From Pseudanabaena sp. UBA1465 (GTDB lineage Bacteria > Cyanobacteriota > Cyanobacteriia > Pseudanabaenales > Pseudanabaenaceae), in NCBI GenBank assembly GCA_002325645.1, contig DCSN01000246.1, positions 1 to 26,948 of the forward strand: DNA of 26,948 bases, given 5' to 3'. Numbering within the stretch: position 1 is the first letter of the stretch; the number at the start of each line of letters is the position of its first letter. The translations under genes were made by a program, and so were the position numbers. This document shows positions 7,689 through 15,388 of the stretch, piece by piece. The notes under the pieces are model-generated. The model did no database searches. It was not told where the DNA came from and was given only the letters and a program-made list of their open reading frames with translations.

Positions 7689-9554
7689 ATGAGCAGGGGC
7701 AACGACAAAAAGAGCAGCAGCATGAACATGATTTGGATCGTGCTGGCATTGGCTGCCCTCGGCACTGGCATGGGAGCCGCGATCGCTTCGCGATTTGTCA
7801 ATTATCGTGCTTCCTCCACAGCTTTGGATAGTCCTGTCGCAAACCCAGATAACGCTATTGCTAACAACACATCTGGAGCGCCGTCATTCTGTCAATATAA
7901 TGCGCTAGATTCGATAACAGCCTCTCTCTATCAGATCAGAGCCATCAATGCGATCGCGAATGATCCATTACCTAGCCTCTCAAATTTAAGTAATGCGATT
8001 AATGGTGATCTGATTGCCAGCTTTAGCCCTGCACCTTTTCCCCAAATTAGCGATCGCGCTCGTGGGGCAAAGATTCCGATCATCATGTATCACGACATTA
8101 CCGCCACCAAAGATGTGAGTTGGGATGTCACCCCCGAAGACTTAGAAAAACATTTTCAAGCTTTGCAAGAAGGAGGCTACACACCCATAACGATGGATTT
8201 AATGGTTAGCCACCTGCGTACAGGCGCTCAACTACCTGCCAAACCCGTATTACTGACCTTTGACGATAACTATGTCGGTCAATACAAATATGCTTTCCCG
8301 ATGCTCAAAAAATATAACTATCCTGCGGTGTGGTCAGTGCATACGCGCTTTGTGGGTACGGGCGGACAGAAGCCTAAGGCAACTTGGGGGCAACTGCGAG
8401 AAATGCATAAAAGTGGATTGATTACGGTTGCTTCTCATACTGTCAATCATTTGAATGTGACCACTCTCAAGGATGCAGAGATTGAGAAAGAAGTCACTGA
8501 GTCGAAAAAAGTACTTGAGAAAGAATTAGGAATTTCCATTGATTACTTCACCTATCCTGAAGGTGACTTCACGGAAAGGGCTAAGGATAAAATCAAAGAT
8601 GCTGGCTACAAGGCGGCTCTCTCCATGAGTCTTGATCCGCGTCAAGAGCGATCGGCAAATGAATCGGAAGACTTGCTAACGATCATGCGCTTTGGTCAAT
8701 CTCGCTTTAGTGAGGCGATCGAGCAAGCCTCAGGCGGAACTGCTAATAATCAATCGTCCCTTTTGCCAACGGTGAGCAATGGAGCCATTAATTTTACTAC
8801 TCCCGTCGAGAAGAAGAACTTAACCGTTGATGGACTACCACTTACTTTGGTTTATGGTGGTCGAGCCGTCACCGCCCATGCTGACAAACGCGCTCAGGTT
8901 GTTGAAATTTTGCCCACAGTTCCCAATGCGATCGCGGCAGTAGACGGCGGCTTTTTCTCATTGGAGCGCATTGATGGCAATACGATGATTGGGCCTGTGA
9001 TGAGCCAATTCTCTAGTAATGCGGGACTCTTTAATACTGGCAATAAAGGGGAAAATCCATTACTTAATGGTCGCCCACTGGTTTTAATTAGCCCTAAATC
9101 GATCAAATTTATTCCCTTTAATGCTGCCAAACATACTTCACTGGAAGCCGTGAGGTCCGAGCTACCCGATGCCACCGATGCCTTTGTTGCCGCAGGTTGG
9201 CTTGTCCGTGATGGCAAACCCCAATCGGCGGAATCCTTTGGTAAGCTCTATGGTTTTGATGCTAGTCGCGATCGCGCTTTCTGGGGAGTTGATCGTTCGG
9301 GTAGACCCGTAATCGGTGTAACGATGGAAATGATCGATTCCGTTGGTTTAGGCAAAATTTTAGCAAAGGCTGGTTTGCAAGATGTCGTCATGCTGGATTC
9401 GGGAGCCAGTGCTGCTCTTGCCTATCGTGGCAAATCTGTCATGTCCTATGAGCCGCGTCCTGTTCCCCATGTGGTCGCGCTGCTGCCCCCCGATCCTGCC
9501 CCTGTAGAAACTGCTGAGAAACCTAATTGTCCAGTTAGCTTAAATCGATTTTAA
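7689..9554 (+). CDS. Fused polysaccharide deacetylase (NodB) and phosphodiester glycosidase (DUF2233/NAGPA-type), membrane-anchored
   Basis: A 621-residue protein with an N-terminal signal anchor (about 13-33), a low-complexity Ala/Asn linker, a NodB homology domain (about 128-340) and a second enzymatic domain (about 380-598). NodB motifs are present: LLTFDDN with Asp192-Asp193, SHTVNH with metal-binding His250 and His254, and FTYPEGDF at 287-294. The second domain has the pattern of the phosphodiester glycosidase family: AAVDGGFFS (416-424), FVAAGWLVRDG, RDRAFWGVDRSGR, and VVMLDSGASAALAYRG (566-581). NodB enzymes remove N- or O-acetyl groups from surface polysaccharide. The second family removes sugar linked through a phosphodiester. 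The protein probably remodels exopolysaccharide or peptidoglycan outside the plasma membrane. The start ATG at 7689 directly precedes a basic stretch, as expected for an anchor. Confidence 0.9.
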   Translation: MSRGNDKKSSSMNMIWIVLALAALGTGMGAAIASRFVNYRASSTALDSPVANPDNAIANNTSGAPSFCQYNALDSITASLYQIRAINAIANDPLPSLSNLSNAINGDLIASFSPAPFPQISDRARGAKIPIIMYHDITATKDVSWDVTPEDLEKHFQALQEGGYTPITMDLMVSHLRTGAQLPAKPVLLTFDDNYVGQYKYAFPMLKKYNYPAVWSVHTRFVGTGGQKPKATWGQLREMHKSGLITVASHTVNHLNVTTLKDAEIEKEVTESKKVLEKELGISIDYFTYPEGDFTERAKDKIKDAGYKAALSMSLDPRQERSANESEDLLTIMRFGQSRFSEAIEQASGGTANNQSSLLPTVSNGAINFTTPVEKKNLTVDGLPLTLVYGGRAVTAHADKRAQVVEILPTVPNAIAAVDGGFFSLERIDGNTMIGPVMSQFSSNAGLFNTGNKGENPLLNGRPLVLISPKSIKFIPFNAAKHTSLEAVRSELPDATDAFVAAGWLVRDGKPQSAESFGKLYGFDASRDRAFWGVDRSGRPVIGVTMEMIDSVGLGKILAKAGLQDVVMLDSGASAALAYRGKSVMSYEPRPVPHVVALLPPDPAPVETAEKPNCPVSLNRF

Positions 9555-9594
9555 AAAAGTTGTTAAGCTATAGTAGAAGAGATTGGAAGAACCT

Positions 9595-9927
9595 ATGACA
9601 TTAGCGATTGCAATTGAATCAGCGCCTTTAGAAACAGATATTCATGGTGTGATCAGGGTTGGAAAAACTCGCGTTACGATTGATACGGTGGTGGTAGCTT
9701 TTCTTGAAGGTGCTTCGGCTGAAGAGATCGCAGATCAATATCCGTCATTACCACTCTCTGATATTTACTTAGTTATTGGTTATTACCTGAAACACAAGAC
9801 TGAGATCAATTCCTATCTGACGGAAAGGCGACTTAAGGCAACTCTGATCAGACAAGAAGCTGAGCAAAAATTTAATCCTGAGGGAATACGCGATCGCCTA
9901 TTAGCCCGACGGAATCAGTCAAGGTAA
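9595..9927 (+). CDS. DUF433 domain protein (antitoxin-like), solitary
   Basis: About 110 residues. The N-terminal part contains HGVIRVGKTRVTIDTVVVAFLEGASAEEIADQ followed by SLPLSDIYLVIGYYL, the usual signature of DUF433 (COG2442), a small helix-turn-helix-like domain often found as the antitoxin beside a PIN-like toxin. The C-terminal third is charged and may bind a partner or DNA. The ATG at 9595 has GGAAG five bases upstream and is preferred to the in-frame TTG at 9583. No toxin gene follows: 10 bases after the stop comes a terminator hairpin and then a convergent gene. It is therefore a solitary copy or one acting in trans. It may be cotranscribed with the deacetylase gene, 40 bases upstream. 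Confidence 0.8.
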   Translation: MTLAIAIESAPLETDIHGVIRVGKTRVTIDTVVVAFLEGASAEEIADQYPSLPLSDIYLVIGYYLKHKTEINSYLTERRLKATLIRQEAEQKFNPEGIRDRLLARRNQSR

Positions 9928-9936
9928 TCACAAAAC

Positions 9937-9961
9937 AAAAGCCTCGCTTTGCGAGGCTTTT
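9937..9961. terminator. Bidirectional terminator hairpin between DUF433 gene and ctaB
   Basis: An 11-bp perfect stem (AAAAGCCTCGC) with a TTT loop and a T-run on both strands, located between convergent stop codons. It can serve as a rho-independent terminator in both directions. Its apex is GC-TTT-GC, the form shared by the other stem-loops here. Confidence 0.85.
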
Positions 9962-9968
9962 AAAGGTT

Positions 9969-10973
9969 TTAAATGTTATTTGGTATTTGTAACAGGGCGA
10001 TCGCTTGTTGACTGGAAATATGGGCGAGGGGCAAGCTATCGATTCCCATCGCCACACAAAGTAATGCTAAATAGAGAATTGAATATTTGAACACCGAACG
10101 AGCGACATTGCGATCGTTTGGTTCCTTGAGTAATTGCGTTGCCTTGTAAATAAAGGCTCCACCTAGTGCAACGGCGGAGATTGCATAGACTAATCCCATC
10201 ACATTGCAGGGAAAAACCAACAATAGGGATACAGGAATTATTAGTAAGGTATAGAGCAGAATCTGATTAGCTGTTACCTCTGCACCCTTGACCACAGGCA
10301 ACATCGGTACGCCCACCTTGGCATATTCATCGCGAATCATTAGTGCCAAAGCCCAAAAGTGCGGCGGAGTCCATACAAAGATAATCGCAAATAAAACCCA
10401 TGCGGGCCAGCTTAATTCGCCAGTTACGGCAGCCCAACCAACTAGAGGTGGAATTGCACCTGCTGCGCCGCCAATAACGATATTTTGAGTACTAGAGCGC
10501 TTTAGCCAAATCGTGTACACACCGACGTAGGTAGCGATCCCCGACATGGCGAGACAGGCGGCTAAAAGATTGGCATAGACCGTTAGGAGCGTAAAGGAAA
10601 TTGCGGCAAGGGCGATCGCAAAAATCAGGGCATTAAGCGGCTGAATCCTGCCCGATGGAATGGGTCGCCAACTGGTGCGCTCCATCTTGGCATCGATATC
10701 GCGATCGTATAAACAGTTAATCGCATTTGCCGAAGCGGCGGCGATCGCCCCTCCCAAAACCGTAATAAACATTAAAAAACCATCAACTTGCCCCTCCGAT
10801 GCAATCCACATCGCCCCTGCGGTGGTAATCAGCAACAGCATGATAATGCGTGGTTTAGTTAATTCGGTATAATCTTGGATCACCTCGCGCCAGTTCCGAT
10901 TCATCGATGGATTGGCGGGTGCAAAGAGATTTTCTTCGGAAATAGTTAATTCTTGAATAGCTGTTTCTGGCAT
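9969..10973 (-). CDS. ctaB: Protoheme IX farnesyltransferase (heme O synthase)
   Basis: A 334-residue polytopic membrane enzyme of the UbiA family that transfers a farnesyl group to protoheme IX to give heme O, the precursor of heme A for cytochrome c oxidase. The prenyl-diphosphate binding motif NCLYDRDID (Asn86, Asp90, Asp94) followed by MERTSWRPIPSG is the signature of CtaB/CyoE. The second conserved loop is RDEYAKVGVPMLPVVKG. About nine hydrophobic segments can be counted. The ATG at 10973 has AGGAG about nine bases upstream. The gene lies 37 bases downstream of ctaA on the same strand and the two should form an operon. Confidence 0.96.
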   Translation of the reverse strand: MPETAIQELTISEENLFAPANPSMNRNWREVIQDYTELTKPRIIMLLLITTAGAMWIASEGQVDGFLMFITVLGGAIAAASANAINCLYDRDIDAKMERTSWRPIPSGRIQPLNALIFAIALAAISFTLLTVYANLLAACLAMSGIATYVGVYTIWLKRSSTQNIVIGGAAGAIPPLVGWAAVTGELSWPAWVLFAIIFVWTPPHFWALALMIRDEYAKVGVPMLPVVKGAEVTANQILLYTLLIIPVSLLLVFPCNVMGLVYAISAVALGGAFIYKATQLLKEPNDRNVARSVFKYSILYLALLCVAMGIDSLPLAHISSQQAIALLQIPNNI

Positions 10974-11010
10974 TGCGCTTAACTCCTAAAATATTTCGCA
11001 GTTATGACCA

Positions 11011-12000
11011 TTAGCGAATCGCAGTTTGCGCTTGATTCTGTTTCGTGATTCTAAAGGCTAACACAGTAAAACAAACAAGGGTTCCGAGCAATGCTGAACC
11101 TGTAGCTTGGTGGGCAATCGTGAGTGGTTCGACTTGTAAATGTAGTTTATAGGTGGCGTAGCCGATCGCCACTTGAGCGAATACCAATAAACCTGAAATC
11201 GAGCCGACTAAACGCAGGATGGGGGCGATCGCCTTAGTTAGCCATACTGTCACCGCCAACGCGATACTAGCAAGGGTTGCAGGAATTACGCCGATTAAAT
11301 GTGCATTTAAAACAATACACATATCCTGTGAGGCAAAACATTGATGCAGCGCCCATTGTGAGGCGACTAATGCACCAAGAATGCTTTGTAAATAAACTAA
11401 TACTGCGGCGGATAAACCCAGCCAAGCAAGTTTTGTTGACGCTCTTTGTGAATCGGTTTGCGTAGTTAAAGCTGTGGCGATCGCCAATAAGCTAGAGAAA
11501 AATAACAACCCCGTTCCTAAGTGCGCTGTAACGATATCAAATCTGAGTAATTGCGTCACTGTCAATCCGCCCAAAATCCCTTGAAAAACCACCAGAGATA
11601 ATGATCCCGAAGTTGCCCAAGGTAGCCATTTGGGTAAAGATTGCCGAAAATACCAACTTGCCCCAAATAAAACAATCGTGGCAAATCCTACGGTGGAGGC
11701 AACCAGACGATGAAACCATTCTAAAAATACTTGCAGATTCATCTGTTCCGCAGGTAATACCGAGCCATAACACAGAGGCCAGTCAGGACAAGCCAAACCT
11801 GCATTCATCACACGGGTAGCACTACCGATCGCCATCACCATCCAAGTAGCGATCGCAATTCCAAAAGCGATGCGACAGATCAGGATAACTGGCTCTATAA
11901 ATCGGCTTGGGGTTTGAGAATTAAGATCATTAAGGCTTTCGGCCATATTCAAACTTTCAGCCACTTGTGCTGGTTTGGAAGAAGTTAAAGAGTCAGTCAT
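11011..12000 (-). CDS. ctaA: Heme A synthase (COX15/CtaA)
   Basis: A 329-residue membrane enzyme that oxidises the methyl group of heme O to the formyl of heme A. Eight hydrophobic helices and four conserved histidines are visible in the two-fold repeated COX15 pattern: His97 (EWFHRLVAS), His160 (TAHLGTG), His234 (NAHLIG) and His297 (AHQATGS). The first extracytoplasmic loop carries ATRVMNAGLACPDWPLC with Cys71 and Cys77, and the later loop carries Cys221 and Cys228, a second pair. Together with ctaB it supplies heme A for the aa3-type oxidase, whose subunit genes are not in the window. No clear ribosome binding site precedes the ATG at 12000. A shorter product from Met19 is possible. Confidence 0.95.
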   Translation of the reverse strand: MTDSLTSSKPAQVAESLNMAESLNDLNSQTPSRFIEPVILICRIAFGIAIATWMVMAIGSATRVMNAGLACPDWPLCYGSVLPAEQMNLQVFLEWFHRLVASTVGFATIVLFGASWYFRQSLPKWLPWATSGSLSLVVFQGILGGLTVTQLLRFDIVTAHLGTGLLFFSSLLAIATALTTQTDSQRASTKLAWLGLSAAVLVYLQSILGALVASQWALHQCFASQDMCIVLNAHLIGVIPATLASIALAVTVWLTKAIAPILRLVGSISGLLVFAQVAIGYATYKLHLQVEPLTIAHQATGSALLGTLVCFTVLAFRITKQNQAQTAIR

Positions 12001-12127
12001 GCAAGTTCAATAAGTTCAGGATTTCTGCGCGAATCGCTATAAAACTCAACAGAAGTGTGGAGAATAATTAACATTTCATCTTAAGAGCAGTTTTAGATTT
12101 GGTAGGGGGATTTAACAATTTCTTCGC

Positions 12128-12154
12128 GTTAAGTATTTACCGTTAAGTATTTAC
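12128..12154. repeat. Two direct copies of GTTAAGTATTTAC upstream of ctaA
   Basis: Exact 13-bp copies at 12128-12140 and 12142-12154, separated by one base. They lie about 130-155 bases upstream of the ctaA start, on the promoter side. The spacing of 14 bases does not match the cyanobacterial Pho box or HLR1 element that I know. They could be operator half-sites or simple duplication. Confidence 0.7.
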
Positions 12155-12160
12155 ACTGAT

Positions 12161-12195
12161 GCAAAAATAGCCTCGCGAAGCGAGGCTATTTTTGC
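12161..12195. terminator. Terminator hairpin downstream of the Spy-like gene
   Basis: A 16-bp perfect stem (GCAAAAATAGCCTCGC) with a GAA loop. The arms contain an A-run and a T-run, so the transcript from the right (minus strand, Spy-like gene) would end in a U-rich hairpin. The apex is GC-GAA-GC. Between it and the stop codon lie two further small palindromes, GGGCTTAAGCCC and a TATAAGCCTATAGG segment. Confidence 0.75.
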
Positions 12196-12237
12196 CTTTT
12201 GATACAGAACAAGGGGCTTAAGCCCTTGCCTATAAGC

Positions 12238-12852
12238 CTATAGGGTTGAACGATCGCGTAGTTTGTCTAGACGATCGCCACGATTTTCCATGCGATTTTG
12301 CATACGGTCTTTCATGTCCTCTCTCAGGCGATCGCGATTTTTTTGCATGATTTCATTGAGTTGCGATCGCTGTTGTGGGGTCAAGATTTCACGCATCGCC
12401 AACATCCTCTCGAAATGTTGCTTTTGCAATTCTTGCTGAAGTGCCATTACTTGCGTATGCTTAACGCGAATCACATCACTGCTTTCTGTACCAGCTAATA
12501 GCTGCCGTAATTCCTGATTAGCTTGCCGTACCTTTTGCGACAGTTCTCGCATCTGAGTCAGGTCGCGATCGCGAATTACTTTGAGCTTTTGTAATTGTTC
12601 AGGGGTCAGGTTTAGCTGTTTGAGGACTTTACCCGAAGGCAGAGCAGGACTATTGGGGCGCTCAGCAAGTTTATCGGATGAGTCTGGTAATTCTGCTAAT
12701 TGATTGGGATTGGCTAATTGTGTCTCTGTTACTGCTTGATTTTTTGATACAGACTGAGACTGTAAACTTGCAGTGCTAGATACAATCACGCCACTGGTGA
12801 TAACGGCTGTGGCAGCGATCGCGCAATATTGAAAGAGTTTAGATTGGAACAT
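12238..12852 (-). CDS. Spy/CpxP-like periplasmic LTxxQ protein
   Basis: A 204-residue secreted protein. An N-terminal signal sequence (about 1-30, AIAATAVITSGVIVSS core) is followed by a linker and a largely helical domain with two LTxxQ motifs, LTPEQ at 82-86 and LTPQQ at 157-161. This is the hallmark of the Spy/CpxP/CnrX family of periplasmic chaperone-like or metal-stress proteins. The C-terminus (170-204) is very rich in Arg, Asp and Met (KDRMQNRMENRGDRLDK), which may be metal- or acid-responsive. It lies downstream of an ECF sigma factor and its anti-sigma candidate on the same strand. In enterobacteria Spy and CpxP are outputs of envelope-stress regulons, so a similar role is a reasonable inference. 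Confidence 0.8.
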   Translation of the reverse strand: MFQSKLFQYCAIAATAVITSGVIVSSTASLQSQSVSKNQAVTETQLANPNQLAELPDSSDKLAERPNSPALPSGKVLKQLNLTPEQLQKLKVIRDRDLTQMRELSQKVRQANQELRQLLAGTESSDVIRVKHTQVMALQQELQKQHFERMLAMREILTPQQRSQLNEIMQKNRDRLREDMKDRMQNRMENRGDRLDKLRDRSTL

Positions 12853-12943
12853 ATATTTCTCACTTGGTAAAGATTGTAAAAATTGTAAAGATTTTTCGTA
12901 GATATACTTTGAGCTTTCTCGGCTTACTCATAAAAACCAAGAG

Positions 12944-12986
12944 CTAAAAGCTGTGGCTCATGCTGCGCGTGCGCCACAGCTTTTAG
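12944..12986. repeat. Palindromic repeat, family C, copy 1 (imperfect)
   Basis: A 14-bp outer stem (CTAAAAGCTGTGGC) continues into an inner stem with one mismatch and one wobble pair, ending in GC-TGC-GC. The right half, TGCGCGTGCGCCACA, is identical to the right half of the perfect hairpin at 15389-15415. It sits between the anti-sigma gene and the Spy-like gene and could attenuate transcription between them. Confidence 0.8.
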
Positions 12987-13014
12987 GGTTTTATATTTAA
13001 TTACGCCCAGATGC

Positions 13015-13470
13015 TTACTCATATTCAAAGGGAGATAGCTCCATCAAAAGTTGTGTATCTGTTGAAGCCGTTGCATTATTTGTAGATTGAGCAGTGGACT
13101 GAGCAACCGTGACATCATTACCACGCCAACTATTGATCAATGATTGCTCGATCGCTGATTGATCGGCTTCACTGATGGCATTACTCGCAATTTGTAACTG
13201 CGATCGATTATTTGCCAAATTAAACCCAAGCCCAGTCACCAGTACGACGGGAACCGCCAAAGCCCAAGGCAACCAGCGCTTAAAATGTCTATTTGTGGAT
13301 CGCTGGGGATATTTGCCAATCTCGGCGAATAGCTGCTGCTCAAAGTTGGGGGCAGGAAGTGGGGCGATCGGCTTATTTTGTTGAAGAAAATTTACTAAAG
13401 TCATATCGACCTCATTGCTAGAAGTTTCGTCAAAGTTTTCTGGAGAATTTTGAGGATATTTACGTTTCAT
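13015..13470 (-). CDS. Single-pass membrane protein, probable anti-sigma factor
   Basis: A 151-residue protein whose ATG overlaps the stop codon of the ECF sigma gene (ATGA at 13467-13470), so the two are translationally coupled. Residues 1-64 are cytoplasmic and polar, 67-84 form one membrane helix (LPWALAVPVVLVTGLGF), and the rest is an Asn/Thr/Ser/Gln-rich periplasmic part. Topology and gene order match an anti-sigma factor that holds the sigma factor at the membrane. It contains no Cys and therefore lacks the zinc-binding HxxxCxxC of the ZAS class. The assignment rests mainly on context. I recognise no domain directly. Confidence 0.72.
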   Translation of the reverse strand: MKRKYPQNSPENFDETSSNEVDMTLVNFLQQNKPIAPLPAPNFEQQLFAEIGKYPQRSTNRHFKRWLPWALAVPVVLVTGLGFNLANNRSQLQIASNAISEADQSAIEQSLINSWRGNDVTVAQSTAQSTNNATASTDTQLLMELSPFEYE

Positions 13471-14078
13471 AATTCGACTCCTTGCGCTTCTAAAAACTTT
13501 CTGATGGCACTACGCGCATGAAATAATCGCGATTTGACTGTGCCAACAGGTATAGACAAAATTTCCGCGATATCTTTTTGGGGTAACTCTTCAAGATCAT
13601 GCAGGACTAAGACGGCGCGATGATCTTCACTGAGTTTGGCTAAACCGCGTTGCATGATGTCTTGATAATGCATTTGGTTTAACCCTGCTTGCTGATAGCC
13701 ATCACGGGCGATCGCATCATCCGCTAGGTTGGCGAGTTGCTCATCTTCGACAGATACATGGCGCGATCGCATTTTGGCTAGAGCTTTGCGGCGATCGCTT
13801 GCCACATTAAAAGCAATCCGATATAGCCACGTCGAAAACTGCGAAGATTGCCGAAACTTACCTAATCCTTTCCAAGCTCTAAGAAATACATCCTGCACCA
13901 AATCATCTAAACCATCGGAACCACATAGTTGAAATAGTGTTGATCGCACCTTGTTTTGATGGCGTTGATACAGCCTTTTAAAACTATGGGGATCGCCCTG
14001 CAAGCTTGCTTGCACCAGATGTAAATCAGGATCAATGGGATTAGGAGTTTCGATATTTGTAGTTATGGTTTTGAGCAT
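13467..14078 (-). CDS. ECF-family RNA polymerase sigma factor (RpoE/SigG-like)
   Basis: A 203-residue sigma-70 family factor with only regions 2 and 4. Region 2 spans about 32-100: FKRLYQRH, DLVQDVFLRAWKGL, FSTWLYRIAFNVASDRRK, the core-binding and -10 recognition helices. Region 4 spans about 143-195: LSEDHRAVLVLHDLEELPQKDIAEILSIPVGTVKSRLFHARSAIRK, a clear helix-turn-helix for the -35 element. It is followed by a coupled membrane anti-sigma candidate and a Spy-like periplasmic protein, suggesting control of an envelope-stress response, as for SigG-type factors of cyanobacteria. Such operons usually autoregulate. I could not identify the promoter in the 120-base upstream gap. Confidence 0.93.
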   Translation of the reverse strand: MLKTITTNIETPNPIDPDLHLVQASLQGDPHSFKRLYQRHQNKVRSTLFQLCGSDGLDDLVQDVFLRAWKGLGKFRQSSQFSTWLYRIAFNVASDRRKALAKMRSRHVSVEDEQLANLADDAIARDGYQQAGLNQMHYQDIMQRGLAKLSEDHRAVLVLHDLEELPQKDIAEILSIPVGTVKSRLFHARSAIRKFLEAQGVEL

Positions 14079-14254
14079 CGACTATCAACATCCATTCTCG
14101 GCTTAGTAATGACCTTTTTTTGCATCGCCATTACCAAAATTAACCTTATGAGCATCTATAATTATTGAGGCAATATCGATTGGCTATCAACTTATAGGTT
14201 TTGACCGCCATCACCTCAAAAAGGTTCACACAAAACAGGGTTATAAAAAAACTC

Positions 14255-14755
14255 ATGTCCGTTGTTAGTTCTGTCTTAATTCCTATCATTAAACTGTGGT
14301 TGCGATCGCAGGTTGAACATATTGATATTCTTGAAATCGAGATCGCGGGTAAAAGTCGTCAAATTTTAAGCGGGGATATTCCCAAGGCAAACGTGATCGG
14401 GGCAGGGGCAAAATATCAAGGCTTAGCAATAACTAATATCGATCTATGTGCAGAAGCAATTCATTTGAACATTGCTCAAATTCTTAAGGGTGAAGCTTTA
14501 CGGTTACTAGATCCTATTCGCGTGACGATGGATGTAGAGTTTGCTCCTGAAGACTTGCAAAGTTGCTTTAAGTCCCCAATTTTTTTGGATGCGATCGCGC
14601 CTGATGTGCCGCCTACAGCCAAAACCGATGATCAGATTCGCACTTTACTAGAGCATCTCGTCCATAAACTCGGCGATGATTTTACATTGCATGAACTGGC
14701 GATCGCCGATGGTGGCGCAAAATGTCGTGGTGAATTTGCGATCGCGGCGACCTAG
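14255..14755 (+). CDS. DUF2993 (LmeA-like) lipid-binding domain protein
   Basis: About 166 residues from the ATG at 14255. The N-terminal LIPIIKLWLRSQVEHIDILEIEI is followed by a GDIPKANVIGAGAKYQGLAITNIDL stretch and HLNIAQILKGEALRLLDPI, the pattern I know from cyanobacterial DUF2993 proteins. The family is related to the mycobacterial phospholipid-binding protein LmeA and is usually membrane-associated. No catalytic residues are expected and the function is unknown. The frame stays open upstream to a TTG at 14201, which would add the basic segment SKRFTQNRVIKK. Neither start has a convincing ribosome binding site, so the N-terminus is uncertain. It is divergent from the ECF sigma gene. Confidence 0.78.
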   Translation: MSVVSSVLIPIIKLWLRSQVEHIDILEIEIAGKSRQILSGDIPKANVIGAGAKYQGLAITNIDLCAEAIHLNIAQILKGEALRLLDPIRVTMDVEFAPEDLQSCFKSPIFLDAIAPDVPPTAKTDDQIRTLLEHLVHKLGDDFTLHELAIADGGAKCRGEFAIAAT

Positions 14756-14761
14756 AAGTAC

Positions 14762-14808
14762 AAAACCCAAATAAAGGCGGCGCTTCGCGCCGCCTTTATT
14801 TGGGTTTT
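14762..14808. repeat. Palindromic repeat, family B, copy 1 (terminator-like)
   Basis: A perfect 22-bp stem (AAAACCCAAATAAAGG, then CGGCGC) around a TTC loop, starting seven bases after the DUF2993 stop. The T-rich right arm makes it a plausible terminator for the plus strand. A close relative with the same CCAAATAAAGG outer arm and a GGCGC/GCGCC tip lies at 19569-19611. Confidence 0.88.
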
Positions 14809-14845
14809 TAAAATCGCTAGAATTAGATCTTTATCAAACTAATCA

Positions 14846-15382
14846 ATGTGCTTTAAACATTCTTTTACTCAAAAATTATCGAAGTTACTATTGATCGTAT
14901 TGATCAATCTGGTTTGCTTCGCGATCGCCACTCAACCTGTCTTCGCACAGTTTGGCGCAGTACCGATGCGGGTAAAAGTATTTGATGGCGATAACATTAC
15001 CCTTGTCGATCGCGGCATCAAAGATAGAGTACATCTCGCCTGTATCGATGCCCCTGAGTTACTGCAAGCCGAAGGGGAACATGCCCGCAAGGTGTTGCAA
15101 AATATTGTTAGCGATGAAGAGATTTATGTGAGGGTTTTTAAAAAAGATAAATTTGGGCGTTACTATGGCGAAGTCATCGCAGGGGGACAGAATGCCAATA
15201 AAGTGATGGTTTCCCTAGGGCTTGCCCATTACGATCGCCTACAGGAAAAAGATTGCCAAGGTTATGATCAGCTTCAAGCCAAAGCCCAAAGCGATCGCCT
15301 CGGTGTATGGGCAAATGGCACTGATGTGATCACGCCCAGTCAATTTCGCCGCGACAATAAACTATTAGGCGTTGGCTATTAA
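14846..15382 (+). CDS. Secreted thermonuclease-like (SNase domain) protein with catalytic Arg replaced by His
   Basis: A 178-residue protein with a signal peptide (about 1-34, cleavage near VFA-QF) and a staphylococcal-nuclease fold. By alignment from memory to SNase, the calcium ligands correspond to Asp49 (VFDGDNI) and Asp68 (IDAPE), the general base to Glu71, and Arg87 to Arg105 (DKFGR). The other catalytic arginine, SNase Arg35 (in FRLLLVD), corresponds to His63 here (RVHLACIDAPE). The codon is CAT, one base from CGT. Family members normally cut DNA or RNA outside the cell or in the periplasm. With this change activity may be low or altered. The ATG at 14846 lies 38 bases after the upstream palindrome. 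Two hairpins follow the stop. Confidence 0.88.
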   Translation: MCFKHSFTQKLSKLLLIVLINLVCFAIATQPVFAQFGAVPMRVKVFDGDNITLVDRGIKDRVHLACIDAPELLQAEGEHARKVLQNIVSDEEIYVRVFKKDKFGRYYGEVIAGGQNANKVMVSLGLAHYDRLQEKDCQGYDQLQAKAQSDRLGVWANGTDVITPSQFRRDNKLLGVGY

Positions 15383-15388
15383 CAAAAC

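Noticed and set aside
9595..9927. Complete toxin-antitoxin pair
   Set aside because: No toxin frame exists on either side. A terminator and ctaB follow directly.
12128..12154. Known cyanobacterial Pho box or HLR1 (RpaB) element
   Set aside because: Repeat sequence and spacing do not fit the consensus of either site, so it is kept only as an unexplained direct repeat.
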